A stretch of 64,000 nt of DNA from NCBI GenBank assembly GCA_963823675.1, contig CAWGMT010000015.1, positions 372,001 through 436,000 on the forward strand, written 5' to 3'. A model generated the notes under the pieces. That model saw only the letters and a list, made by a program, of their open reading frames with translations. It ran no database searches and was not told where the DNA came from. Positions 39,923-51,133 of the stretch are shown here, piece after piece (positions within the stretch are counted from its first letter, which is position 1; the number at the start of each line of letters is the position of its first letter). The stretch comes from CAWGMT01 sp963823675. Lineage in GTDB: Bacteria > Planctomycetota > Planctomycetia > Isosphaerales > Isosphaeraceae. The translations under genes were made by a program, and so were the position numbers.

Positions 39923-41905
39923 TCAGGGATTGAACCGCAGCGGCGTGAGCGGGCCGGCCGTAAGTCGGCCCATGGCGGCGCGCATTCGCTCGAGCGTCGC
40001 CTGCATGGCAGGGTCGCCGGCGAGGTTGTGCTGCTCTTTCGAGTCCTGGCGCAGCCAGAACAGCTCTTCGCGGACGTCGCCTTCGCGGCGAATGTAGGCC
40101 CAGTCGTTTTCGGTCAACGCGGCAATCGGCCAGCGCCGCGTCTGCCCTTTCGAGGGATCGGGATTTCGTCGGTCGAGCGGAACGACCTCGGAGAGCGCGG
40201 AATCGCTGGCAACCGGCGCCTCTGGTACCGCCCCCCTTGACCCGTTCCAGAACCTCGCCAGTGATGAACCGGGAAAGGGCGAGCCGGCGCCGAGACCGAC
40301 GACATCGGCGATCGTTGCCGCCAGGTCGCGTAAGCTGACCGTGTCGCTTACGACCCGCAAGGATGGGCCGCTGCCCCCCGGCGGTAGGACGACGAGCGGA
40401 ACGTGGAGCTGGGTCTGATACAGGCTCGTCCCGTGCTGGTAGATGCCGGCATGCTCGCCGAAGCTCTCACCGTGATCGGCCGTGATGAAGACCCAGGTGC
40501 CATCGAACAGGGACCGCCGCTTGAGCTCATCCATCAAGCATCCGATTTGCTCGTCAAGGTTGGCGACGCAATCGTCGTAAGAATCGCGCGCAGCGGCGGT
40601 CTCTTGCTCGGATAAGCCGAGCTGACCGGCCAGCAACAACTCCTGGAACGGGTCGCTGTCCTGGTCGTCTTCGGCATCGGCTCCGAATCGGTGGATGGCC
40701 AGACGCGGCAGCCGGTAGGGATGGTGGGCATCGTAATAATTCAAAAAAGCGAAGAACGGACGCTCGGGCCCGGTGCGCCTGTGAAGCCAGTCGAGAAATT
40801 CGCGATTGATCACCGCCGCGCCCTTGCGATCCGCCTTGATCTGCCACCAGAGCTCGTCCACCAGTTTGCTGAGGAAATCAAGATCGAGCTTATCTTTCAT
40901 GAAGCGATCGACGGCCTTGAGGCCTTCCAGCGAACGATCGATGAGAATGGCCGTTTTGAGGGCCGTCAGGCGCGGAAAGAACTGGTCTTGAAACGTCGTG
41001 AATCCCCGCCCCAGTCCCGAGTCGGACGCGCAGTACCAGTAGTTGGCCGTGAAGCCGGCCGTCGCATAGCCGCGCGCCCAGAAGCTCGGACAGAGTGGGA
41101 CATGACCGATCGAGCGGAGTGAGCCAGTTTGCGGAGAGCTCGTGCGGCCATCGCCCCGTAAACATGCTTGCATGAGACGAAAGTGTCCAGGAAGCGGCCG
41201 CTTGGGCCCGATCGAACCGGATCCCGCGGGCCGCGAGCTCGTCAATCGTCAGGCTGGTGGCACGGTCATACCCGTGCAGGCTCAGGTGGTCCGCCGCAAC
41301 CGTGTCGAGCACGATCAGAAGCACGTTCGGCGAACCGGCCGGCGGAAGTGGCCGCGCTCGATCGCGCCATTCGCGGAATCGGTCTCTTCCCAGGGCCGAC
41401 GCGCCGACGACAACCAGAAGGAGCACGGCCAGGGGCAAGCTGTGCCGAACGAATCGACGGAAGCCGGCGCCATGCCGCTCCAGGAGCGGCACCAATCGCG
41501 CCGCGATGCCCAGGACGACAACCAGCCAGGCCAGACCATAGATCTGGGGAAAGGCTACCAGGAAGATCGGCAGCAAGGTCAGTGCGCAAAGGAGGCGGGT
41601 CGCGAGCCAACCTCCGCGCCGGGCGCGAAACGCGCCGAAAGCGCCAAGGCACCGCCGAGCGCTCCGAAGATTACGAGATCGACCAGCGGGATCAGCCACA
41701 CGAAATGACGGCTGGTCCAGTAGAGGTGATTCCGCTCGAATGTCTTCTGCGCGATGATCGTCGCCACCTCGAGCCAGCCCGCGATGAGTCCACACCAGGC
41801 AGAGAGCACGAGCAGCCGAACGGGCGGCAACCGCCCGGCTGCGACCTTCTCATGCGACGAGTCAGCACCCTCCGCCTCCGCGAAGAGAGCAGTCCGATCA
41901 AACAT
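39923..41905 (-). pseudogene. membrane sulfatase-superfamily protein 2, two frameshifts
   Basis: About 660 codons in three joined frames; frame changes near 41,600 and 41,090. The N-terminal membrane part (LLVLSAWCGLIAGWLEVATI, then VWLIPLVDLVIFGALGGALA) is followed by NVLLIVLDTVAADHLSLHGY and ASWTLSSHASMFTGRWPHEL. The C-terminal part has VFITADHGESFGEHAGIYQH and LRDLAATIADVVGLGAGSPF. The nucleophile position is T-L-S-S-H, again without the Cys/Ser of true sulfatases. It is a paralogue of the gene 125 bp downstream, so the pair looks like a tandem duplication. Substrate unknown; a surface-polymer or lipid modification role is inference. Confidence 0.78.
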
Positions 41906-42328
41906 CAGCTTGAGCCCCTCAACCGGCCGAAAACCACGATATCACCCAGGAAAACCCCAGGCAAGCCTTGCCACAGCGCATGCGCTGCCGATGCCTAGCT
42001 CGCCAGCGGCCGCGGCCTTTCCCGGTAATTTGCCGGGCCGGCGTCCACATTGGTCGTTTCGAGGCATGCCGAACGTTCATTGCGGATTACGGCCCGTCGG
42101 ATTGCTGCATCGCCAAAGCGACACATCTCTCTCGAAGGCTTCGACTGTTTTGTCGCCTCCACCACCGCTATGGTTCACGAGCCCTGATTGGGTTGCACTC
42201 TCAATTCAGGCACTTCGGTCCCCATTTGGGCCACTTGAGCTGTCCGTGCCGCGTCTGGGTAGGCGACCGCGGGCACATGCGCACCTCGCGGTCCGAGCAG
42301 CGCGAAATGTTCCTGATGTCATCACAAA

Positions 42329-42598
42329 CTAGCTCGGAAAGGGCAGCCATCGTTTCCCAGTCATTGCGGTACAAGTAGGGGCCGTTCCAGCGGTGCGCCA
42401 GAGGTTCGGGAAGAGCGACTGCACCGCAAGCGGTCCAGCACAAAACGCGGCGCGCGCCGGGGCACGCCGGAGCCGCTTGCGCACGAGTCGCTTGTTCGGG
42501 CCTCCGGCTCGGTGGCCCTCTATCCAAGCGCCAAGCACCAGCAGCACCAGATGCGCGATGCCGGGCGACAAGAGATACAGGATAAGCTTGAACCGCAT
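42329..42598 (-). CDS. possible small membrane protein
   Basis: 89 aa. A basic N-terminus and one convincing membrane segment (LILYLLSPGIAHLVLLVLGA) precede an Arg-rich tail. An overlapping frame reads LAHRWNGPYLYRNDWETMAA, which looks more protein-like than the tail, so a frame change near 42,400 is possible. Family not recognised. Confidence 0.3.
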   Translation of the reverse strand: MRFKLILYLLSPGIAHLVLLVLGAWIEGHRAGGPNKRLVRKRLRRAPARAAFCAGPLAVQSLFPNLWRTAGTAPTCTAMTGKRWLPFPS

Positions 42599-42750
42599 TG
42601 TCGCGTCTCCAACCCGGGAAGCTCACACAGCGAAACGAGCTTTGCCGGCAACTTTCTGCGCGCGCGTTTTGAGATCACACGATAGTGCAAGATCGCGAAA
42701 GTAAGAGGTCAGCGGCGCACGAAGGTGCAACCGATGAACAAGACGCCAGA

Positions 42751-43080
42751 TCAACAGCGAAGTGGCGGGCGGGGAAGCTCGAACAGTTCGTCGCGTAGCG
42801 CGCCGGCCCAGTCTGCGCGGGTTTCGACTGCGACGTGAGCAACGCGTTCCGGAGAATTGTGCGTGGGGCGGGGAGGGTCGATCATGGCGCGTTCTTGACG
42901 CACAATTGAGGGGGCTAGCCGGGCCGAGGTACGCGACCGGCCCTTGCGGCGAGAGGTCGCTCGCTTCGCGATGCGTTGGCTCTGCTGGGGCCACGCGGCG
43001 GCACCAATCCGCAGCGCGGGAGCGCCTGTCACTGCTGCCGCAATCAAGATAACTGCCCAGGTTCGAACGTGCTGAGGCAT
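42751..43080 (-). CDS. possible small exported protein
   Basis: 109 aa with a signal-peptide-like start (VRTWAVILIAAAVTGAPAL) and an Arg/Pro-rich remainder. No family recognised, and the composition of the remainder is weakly protein-like. Low confidence. Confidence 0.22.
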   Translation of the reverse strand: MPQHVRTWAVILIAAAVTGAPALRIGAAAWPQQSQRIAKRATSRRKGRSRTSARLAPSIVRQERAMIDPPRPTHNSPERVAHVAVETRADWAGALRDELFELPRPPLRC

Positions 43081-43310
43081 GCCCGGTTTCCTCGAAGGCT
43101 CAAGATATCCCTATTGAACGCCCTTGGTCGAGGACTGTCAATCCCGTATTTAGAGTCCGAGGGTGCACGTCAGCACAGCGGGAACCGACTCAACAAGAAG
43201 TTGGGCCGATCAGCCGGCCACGCCGGAGTCCGATCTGCCTGTCCTGGCCCTCCAATTCGCCGATGTCTCAATCCCTCAAGAAGAACCTCGTCCATCTCGG
43301 GTATCCGAAA

Positions 43311-43402
43311 CGTTTCGCCCCTACAGGGCTCTGACGTTATGCTGGGGAAGAGCGAACCCAGGGCGTTGCCCTGGGCTGATTTGTTGCGGCTCTTTCGGGG
43401 CA
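43311..43402. repeat. dispersed repeat with CCCAGGGC hairpin, copy 1
   Basis: Contains CCCAGGGCGTTGCCCTGGG (43357-43375, 8-bp stem, 3-nt loop), then GCGGCTCTTTCGGGGC. A matching copy lies at 44886-44972 in the same orientation, so the two bracket the TPR gene. Confidence 0.65.
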
Positions 43403-43483
43403 AAGTCCAAAACAGCGCAGCACCAGAACGCGCAAGCGAGGTGTCTGCCTTGAAGAGCTCCGCCGCCATCGGAAATCGGCACG

Positions 43484-44838
43484 ATGGGAATTGAGATGCC
43501 CGAGACCGCCGTCGCCGCCCGACCGAGGGTTTCCCGCGGGAAGCAACTCTGGAGATGGCTGCTGCCGTTGGGTGTCCTCGCCGTGGGTTTGCTCGGCGCC
43601 GGCGGCTGGCGCTGGTCGGAGGCAAGCCGCTATCGCGCGGCGCTGGCGGAAGCGAAGGTTAACATCCGCGCTGGCCGCCATACGACCGCGGCGCGCAAGT
43701 TAAACGACCTTCTGACCTGGAAACCAGCCTGCGACGAGGCTTTTTACCTCCTGGGCACTTGTGAGCAAGCGAAGGGACACGTCGAGGCGGCCCAGAAGGC
43801 ATGGCTGCGTGTGCCACCGGGCTCTCCATTCTGGTCGCAGGCGATCCTGGGCCTGATCGAGCTGGAGGTCGACCGCGGGCGATTTGCCGAGGCCGAGCGG
43901 CTCGTCGAGAATGCGCTCCAGGGCCGCCGGCTCGAGGGCTCGGACCTACCGATCCTCTTGGGGCCGCTCTACTGCCGGCAAGGGAGGCTGGAAGAGGCAA
44001 AGCGGGTGGTCGAGTCGCGCTGGATTCATCTGCGCGATCAGGGCGAAGGGGCTTCGGAAAAGCGCTCACCCTCGTTCGACTGCATATCGAGCTCGATCGC
44101 AAGCCCGTCCCGGTCGAGCTGATCCGCTCGGTGGTGGACGAAGCGCACCGGCGTGCTCCCGAGGACGACCGCGTGTGGCTCGGGAAAGCCCGGCTTGCAA
44201 TTCGCATGCATGCGTACGACGAGGCGGCGAGCTGGCTCGATGACTGCTCGAAGTGGCGGCCAAACGATGTTGCGGTCTGGCGCGCTCGCCTCGACTGGGC
44301 CCTGGCGACCAACCGCTTGGAAACTGTGCGCGAGGCACTGAAACACGTGCCCGCCGCGACAGCGGCTCCGGCCCAGGTTCCGCGACTGGCGGCCTGGCTG
44401 GCAGCCCGGCAAGGCGACGCGGCCGCCGAGAGCCGCGCCCTGGAGCGCGTGGTCGGCATCGATCCGGCCGACGTTCCAGCGCACAACCGGTTGATCGAAC
44501 TGGCACTCCAGCAGGGCCACATTGAGCGCGCCGAAAAGCTGCGCCGGCAGGCCGCCGAGATCCATCAGCTCGAGGCGCTTTACAATAAACGCTTCGACCG
44601 AAACCAGCCACTGCGCGACGCCGCCCTGATGGCGGGGATCGCCGAGCGCCTCGGCCGTGGCTTCGAAGCCAGGGTCTTCTTGACCGTGGCGATCGCCGTG
44701 GATCCCGGCCGCGACGACCTTCGGCGCGATCTGGAACGGCTTGACCAGCACGCCAAAGCGGCGAATCGGGAGGGCCGTTCGCTGGCCGACGCATTCGCAA
44801 GCGGCGTGGCCGGCGTGGAGCGCAAAAACTCCGAATAA
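43484..44838 (+). pseudogene. membrane-anchored TPR protein, one frameshift
   Basis: About 450 codons. An N-terminal anchor (LWRWLLPLGVLAVGLLGAGG) is followed by TPR-like helices (GRHTTAARKLNDLLTWKPAC, then GRFAEAERLVENALQGRRLE). The frame changes near 44,055; the second part continues with RMHAYDEAASWLDDCSKWRP and ends AGVERKNSE at 44838. The start could be the ATG at 43484 or the ATG at 43496 (MPETAVAARP). The gene is bracketed by direct copies of a repeat. It probably scaffolds other proteins at the membrane; a second TPR protein of similar size lies at 48-49 kb. Confidence 0.7.
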
Positions 44839-44885
44839 CGTCGGACTTCTCCGCGTCTACCTGGTGTGGTACCCTGGCGATATCT

Positions 44886-44972
44886 GTTGCGCCCTTTCAG
44901 GGCACACTTGACGATGCGACCCGCCTCCCAGGGCGTTGCCCTGGGCTGGTATGTCGCGGCCCCTTCGGGGCT
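44886..44972. repeat. dispersed repeat with CCCAGGGC hairpin, copy 2
   Basis: CCCAGGGCGTTGCCCTGGG at 44927-44945 followed by ATGTCGCGGCCCCTTCGGGG; preceded by GCGCCCTTTCAGGGC. Same layout as copy 1 at 43311. Confidence 0.65.
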
Positions 44973-45017
44973 TAATGGGCTTGCGTGATTCTGGGGGGGC
45001 GAGGGACCGAGGCTTTC

Positions 45018-46385
45018 ATGCGCCGCACGATTCGCTTCTCGATCGCCGGGCTGATGGGGGTCGTGCTGATTGTGGCCATCGGCCTGGCTGCTCTGCGAAC
45101 CGCCTCGAATACCTGGGCCGGCGTGATCTTCCTCGCGACCTGTAGCGTGCTGGCCCTCTCGATCGTCGGCGTGATTTGCCGCCGCGAGTCCGAGCGGGCG
45201 TGGTGGCTCGGTTTCGCGATCTTCGGCTGGGGTTACATGGCTCTGGCGTTCTGGCCGTCGGGCGAACCCCGATTGCCCAACCTGCCGACGATGGCCTTGG
45301 TCCAGTGGCTTAGTGCCAAGCTGGGCTTGAAGATTGAAGGCATGGCGGGCGGTTCCGGCGTGCGTGGTGCAATCGACGGCATGAGCGGTTTGCAGAGCGT
45401 CCCTGTCGCTTTGATGGCTGGGGGCTTTGGAGGAGGCGGAGCGGTTGGTTACCAGGCGTTTGAGCAGGTCTGCCATTGTCTCTGGGCGTTGCTCTTCGCC
45501 GTCCTGGGCGGCACTTTGGCCAGCATCCTCTTCGCCATTCCGCCGCGTGATCCGGAGAGGCGTCACACGGAAACCGACTCGACTGGCGGCTCGACATGGG
45601 AAGGGTGGCTGCGTCCGGCGGTGATCGGCCTGGCGGGCGCCGCGCTGATCGTTATGATTACCGTGTTCAGGCCAAGACCCGCTCCGGGGCTCGCGGCCGG
45701 CGCGATCTATTTGCTCACCTTTGGACTGCTCGGACTGGCCGTGCTCGGCGCCGTGCTCGGCGCAGGCAGGCCGCGACAGATCTGGCTGGGTGCGGCCCTT
45801 TTCGGGACCGGCTATATGATCCTGGCCTTCGGACGCGACCCGGTTCCACAGCCGACACCGTACTTGCCGACCGATCAATTGCTGAACGCGCTTCGGCCGT
45901 GGTTTCCCCGAATGGCGGGGGGACTCCGCTTCTCCTCGAAGGTCGAAGCCGCGAATGCGCGAATCTTGACGGCGCTGGACCAGCCGATTCCCATGAGATT
46001 CCCCGATGAGACGCCCTTGGAAGACGTCCTCAAGTACATCCGGGACGCGACCAGAGGCCCCGATGGCAAGGGCATCCCGATCTATGTAGACCCGATCGGT
46101 TTGCAGGAGGCCGAGAAAAGCTTGACGTTGACGGTGACCGTTGACCTCCGCGGCGTTCCCCTGGGCACGACATTGAACGTTTGCCTGAAGCAGCTCGGGC
46201 TGGCCTTCGGTGTCCGCGACGGGTTCCTCATGATTAGCTCAGTGGAAAGCATGCCTCCGCCTTACGAGGACCCGTACCTGATGGGTGGTCATTGCGTTCT
46301 GGCCTTGATCGCCGCCGCGGTCGGGGGAGTGTGCGGCCCTCTGGTTTCCAACGCGCGGACGCGCCGGTCCGCAATTTCCTCTTGA
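45018..46385 (+). CDS. membrane protein with C-terminal STN-like domain (paralogue 1)
   Basis: 455 aa. The N-terminus MRRTIRFSIAGLMGVVLIVA leads into seven to eight membrane segments in two blocks. The C-terminal ~110 residues (ILTALDQPIPMRFPDETPLE, then PIYVDPIGLQEAEKSLTLTV, then RGVPLGTTLNVCLKQLGLAF) match the short secretin/TonB N-terminal (STN) type module common in planctomycetes. Function unknown; the module probably binds a periplasmic partner. It is the first of two tandem paralogues, 20 bp from the second. Confidence 0.78.
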   Translation: MRRTIRFSIAGLMGVVLIVAIGLAALRTASNTWAGVIFLATCSVLALSIVGVICRRESERAWWLGFAIFGWGYMALAFWPSGEPRLPNLPTMALVQWLSAKLGLKIEGMAGGSGVRGAIDGMSGLQSVPVALMAGGFGGGGAVGYQAFEQVCHCLWALLFAVLGGTLASILFAIPPRDPERRHTETDSTGGSTWEGWLRPAVIGLAGAALIVMITVFRPRPAPGLAAGAIYLLTFGLLGLAVLGAVLGAGRPRQIWLGAALFGTGYMILAFGRDPVPQPTPYLPTDQLLNALRPWFPRMAGGLRFSSKVEAANARILTALDQPIPMRFPDETPLEDVLKYIRDATRGPDGKGIPIYVDPIGLQEAEKSLTLTVTVDLRGVPLGTTLNVCLKQLGLAFGVRDGFLMISSVESMPPPYEDPYLMGGHCVLALIAAAVGGVCGPLVSNARTRRSAISS

Positions 46386-46405
46386 ACCCGCCAGAGGAGG
46401 GTGTC

Positions 46406-47767
<1,362 letters not shown>

Positions 47768-47832
47768 CGGGCCGCGGCCGTTTGATGCGGCCGTTGCGGA
47801 ACCAATCGATCGGCTAGCGGCGAGGCTCGGGC

Positions 47833-47851
47833 CCCAGGGTTTCACCCTGGG
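47833..47851. terminator. hairpin after paralogue 2
   Basis: CCCAGGG, loop TTTCA, CCCTGGG, 66 bp after the stop and without a T run. It may be a terminator-like structure or a third, diverged member of the CCCAGGG hairpin family. Confidence 0.35.
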
Positions 47852-47979
47852 AATGACACGCGATAGGATCCTGCGGCGTGAAGGGCCGCAGGAACCCAGC
47901 CCGCGGTGCAACCTGGGCCGCGGCACGGCCGTCCCTCTGGGCCGATGATGGGAGAAACGCCGGCACTGTCAACGTGTCG

Positions 47980-49191
47980 TCACGGAATCTGGCTCTCGCT
48001 ACGATTTTCGCGAGCAGAATGTGTGACGCGGCTCAAGGCCTCCTGGGACTGGGTGTCGAGGGGGTCGCGGTCGATCGCCAGTTGGTACCAGATGCGGGCT
48101 TCGTCGAGCCGGTTGAGCGATTCGCAGATCCTGCCGAGCTTCGCAAATAGTTTCAGGTCGGTCTGAATGGTCGTGACCGAGTCCTGGATCGTCCGTCTCA
48201 GTTTGTCGTGGAGCGCCGCCAGATCGAGGTATTCGGTCGCCTTGGGGTCGCCCAGCTTCCGGAGCGCGAAGCCCAGTCCTTGAAGAGCGTCGCGGTCCTC
48301 GGGGTCTTCGCGAAGCGCGGACCGGTAGTAAGCGGCGGCCTGGGAGGCGTCGCTGGCGAAAGCCAACTTGCCACGGCAGACGTTGAGCCCGAGGTGCTCC
48401 GCGGGGCCATCCCGCGCCAGTTTCTGGGCGAGCTCGATCTCGCCGCGGTCCATCGCCAGCACGATCCGAAGGGCGCGGGCGTCCGGGTCAGAATCGGGAA
48501 GCGGGCTCAAGACCTCCGCGGATCGGTCGAGCTGGTTGCTCGTCTCGTAGCAGCTCGCCAGGGCCAGCCGCGAGACCCGGTCGCTTGGGTCCTCGGCGAT
48601 GAACCGGCTCAGAATCGGGATCGCTTCCTTCGGGTCCCAGAGCTCGCAATAGTTCTGGCACCAGGCGAACGCCATGATGTGACCCATGCGAATGCGCCGG
48701 GCCAACGCCCGGAACTGGGCGTCGCACTCGGCCTTGCGGCGCTCGAGCGCGAAAAGATAGGCCAGCTCACGGTAGGCTTGGAGCTGGTCGGGATTGAGCA
48801 AGAGTGCGCGGCGGTACGCCGCCTCGGCCGCCCGCGCGCGATTCCGCGCCACCTCGATCTGGCCGGCTTTGAGCCAGGCCTGCGAGCTGATCGCGTCGGA
48901 GTCGGGAATGTGTTTCAAGTCGTCGATGGCTTCGGCCAGGAGCCCAAGGGCCTCGGCGATCCGCGCCCGCAGCATCCAGTCGAGTGACGTCGGGGCGACT
49001 TCGGCCGCGCGACGGTTCAAAATCGCAGTGGCCCGGTCATAGTGCTTGGCATGGAATTCGTTCAAGGCCGATCCCAGCAAGGCAAGCCGCATCGGGTCCT
49101 TCCGCGGAGCGCGCGGCCAGCGCCAGCGGACCACCCCGGCGCCGGCCGCCAGCAACACCACGCCAAGCAGGGCCGCCAGTCTCCATCGCAT
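47980..49191 (-). CDS. membrane-anchored TPR protein
   Basis: 403 aa from MRWRLAALLG; the anchor (LAALLGVVLLAAGAGVVRW) is followed by about eight TPR-like helix pairs (AEAAYRRALLLNPDQLQAYR, then YYRSALREDPEDRDALQGLG, then DEARIWYQLAIDRDPLDTQS). An upstream in-frame extension to 49368 lies in the repeat-rich region and is rejected. Convergent with the STN paralogues. Similar in layout to the TPR gene at 43.5 kb but intact. Confidence 0.8.
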   Translation of the reverse strand: MRWRLAALLGVVLLAAGAGVVRWRWPRAPRKDPMRLALLGSALNEFHAKHYDRATAILNRRAAEVAPTSLDWMLRARIAEALGLLAEAIDDLKHIPDSDAISSQAWLKAGQIEVARNRARAAEAAYRRALLLNPDQLQAYRELAYLFALERRKAECDAQFRALARRIRMGHIMAFAWCQNYCELWDPKEAIPILSRFIAEDPSDRVSRLALASCYETSNQLDRSAEVLSPLPDSDPDARALRIVLAMDRGEIELAQKLARDGPAEHLGLNVCRGKLAFASDASQAAAYYRSALREDPEDRDALQGLGFALRKLGDPKATEYLDLAALHDKLRRTIQDSVTTIQTDLKLFAKLGRICESLNRLDEARIWYQLAIDRDPLDTQSQEALSRVTHSARENRSESQIP

Positions 49192-49706
49192 ACGCGCTGA
49201 ACCTCGGATCAGACTGCCGCGAACCACAACCGGTGATCGACCAGCATAACGCCTTTCCCAGGGAAATTCGAATTCTGTTGGGCGCGGGTTTCCTGACCCC
49301 GCCCGCTGCCGGACGGAAGGTCTCCGGGTCGTGGCGGTCGCTTCTCGATGAGGAGAACTGTCCGTCAAGTACGATGATCAGAAGAGCGGAGACCTTCGGT
49401 CCTTCGGACGGCGGGGTCGGGAGACCCGCGCCGAACGGACGGCGAGACCTTCGGTCCTCCGGACGGCGGGGTCGGGAGACGCGCGCCAAACGGTGGGTGT
49501 CCGACCGTGTTGACGCGCGTTGCACGATGTGCTGTCATAATCCACCGGATGCCCTCCAAACAAATGCGGCTGTGAAACGTTCAACAACTTTGCATGTACC
49601 CCTATCGAGGCATCTTCTGTTCACTTCTTCACTTGAGCTCCGGGCCGCGGGACGATCGGACAATCGCCATGCGCGGGTGCCTTCGTGTCGCGGCCGCCGA
49701 TTCGCG
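49192..49706. other. intergenic region with repeat cluster
   Basis: 515 bp; holds the repeat copies at 49278-49490 and no convincing gene. Confidence 0.4.
49278..49490. repeat. three copies of a ~45-bp repeat, one inverted
   Basis: Two direct copies (from about 49389 and 49446) share GAGACCTTCGGTCC, then GGACGGCGGGGTCGGGAGAC and CGCGCC. A third, inverted copy lies at 49278-49322 (GGCGCGGGTTTCCTGACCCC, then GGACGGAAGGTCTCC). The inverted pair could form a long stem. Confidence 0.7.
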
Positions 49707-50894
49707 ATGCTGCTCTTCGCGGCGTGCTTCGCCCTCATCGCAGCGGGTTCGGCCCTCCCGGCCGAGCCAGCGAAACGGCCCCAGATCCTGGTCCACTACA
49801 TGCCATGGTTCGCCGCCAAGCCGGTCTCGGGCGTATGGGGCTGGCACTGGACCATGAACGCCTTTGACCCCGAAAAGGCCGCAAGCGGCAAGCGGGCCAT
49901 CGCGTCGCATTATTATCCGCTCATCGGCCCGTACGACTCGGGCGATCCGGCGGTCATCGAGTATCACCTTTTGCTCATCAAGCTGGCGGGTTTCGACGGC
50001 ATCATCGTCGATTGGTACGGGCTCTCGAACCGTTTTGATTACCCCATCCTGCACCGCAACACCGCCGCGCTTTTCCCAATAGCGGCGAAGACCGGCCTCA
50101 AGATCGGGATCTGCTACGAGGATCAGACGATCCCCAAGCTCGTCGAGGCGGGGGAAATCGATGCGCACGATCGCGTGAAGCACGCCCAAGGCGTGCTCCA
50201 GTGGCTGCGGAAGAACTGGTTCGCCGAGCCGTCGTACTTGAAGCTCGACGGCCGGCCGGTGCTGCTTTCGTTCGGCCAGAGCGGGCTGACCGACGGCGAA
50301 TGGTCGGAAGTGTTGCCACGGGGGACGAGCGGGCCGATCTACTTCAGCGAGCATAGCCGCCGACCCGCCGCTGCTGGAGCCTTCGACTGGCCCGTGCCGA
50401 AGGAGTGGCTCGCGAGACAGGATCGGTTCGTGAAGGCGGCCAGGGATTGGCCCGTCGCGATGCCCGCCGCGTTTCCTCGATTTCACGATATCTATCGCGA
50501 GGCCAAGGTCCACGATAGCTACGGAACGATCCCGGATGACAGCGGCCGAACGTTCGTCACGACATTGAAGCGTGCCATCAAAAGTCGGGCGGCACTGGTG
50601 CAGGTCGTCACCTGGAACGACTGGGGTGAAGGGACCGCGATCGAGCCGTTGACAGAGTTCGGATACCGCGACCTCGAGGCGATGCAGCGACTGCGCCGCG
50701 AGCTTGTCGACCCGGCATTCGCCCCGCGGCCGGATGACCTCCGACTCGCCTACAGGCTTTACTTGCTGCGTCGAAAGGAAGCGGCCCACAACGGCCTCAG
50801 AACGAAAAACGACGAGGTTTCGCGGCTGCTCGCGACCGGCCGCCTTGCGGCCGCTCGCGAGACCTTGGCTCGGGTAGAACGCGACGCCCGATGA
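49707..50894 (+). CDS. GH99-like glycoside hydrolase domain protein, secreted
   Basis: 395 aa from MLLFAACFAL. A signal peptide (ends SALPAEP) precedes a (beta/alpha)8-type domain with ILVHYMPWFAAKPVSGVWGW, FDGIIVDWYGL, TGLKIGICYEDQT and VVTWNDWGEGTAIEPLTEFG. The WNDWGEGT and HYMPWF motifs are typical of proteins related to family GH71/GH99 endo-mannanases. Substrate unproven. An ATG at 49669 begins a plausible signal start in another frame, so a frame change near 49,705 may hide the true N-terminus. Confidence 0.78.
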   Translation: MLLFAACFALIAAGSALPAEPAKRPQILVHYMPWFAAKPVSGVWGWHWTMNAFDPEKAASGKRAIASHYYPLIGPYDSGDPAVIEYHLLLIKLAGFDGIIVDWYGLSNRFDYPILHRNTAALFPIAAKTGLKIGICYEDQTIPKLVEAGEIDAHDRVKHAQGVLQWLRKNWFAEPSYLKLDGRPVLLSFGQSGLTDGEWSEVLPRGTSGPIYFSEHSRRPAAAGAFDWPVPKEWLARQDRFVKAARDWPVAMPAAFPRFHDIYREAKVHDSYGTIPDDSGRTFVTTLKRAIKSRAALVQVVTWNDWGEGTAIEPLTEFGYRDLEAMQRLRRELVDPAFAPRPDDLRLAYRLYLLRRKEAAHNGLRTKNDEVSRLLATGRLAAARETLARVERDAR

Positions 50895-51133
50895 GGACCG
50901 CGCGCAGTTCCTGTCGGGCGTTCCTCTCCAAGGAGTTTGCACCCAGCGCCGGCAAAAATGCTCCAGTACAAGGCAACCACCGTCCTCCCGGGCTCAATGC
51001 TATTGCGATTCCCGGCCGTGCGTCTAAAATTTCAAAGGATTCTGAAAATTGAGTCGGGGAACAGGAGTCCAGGTTACCGGTGGAACGCTGCCGGCACGAC
51101 CGTTGCAAGGTCATTGCGACCAGGAGTTTCGAG

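Larger units (their letters stand above)
41906..43483. other. 1.6-kb gene-poor stretch
   Basis: Only two weak minus-strand ORFs and one repeat copy are supported here. Codon bias and homology signals are poor on both strands, which fits a decayed region. Confidence 0.4.

Noticed and set aside
44580..45878. Minus-strand 432-codon frame opposite the TPR and STN genes
   Set aside because: Gln/Arg/His-rich antisense shadow with no family-like segment.
49191..49368. N-terminal extension of the TPR protein up to 49368
   Set aside because: The extra codons lie in repeat-rich DNA and the membrane anchor begins exactly at the ATG at 49191.
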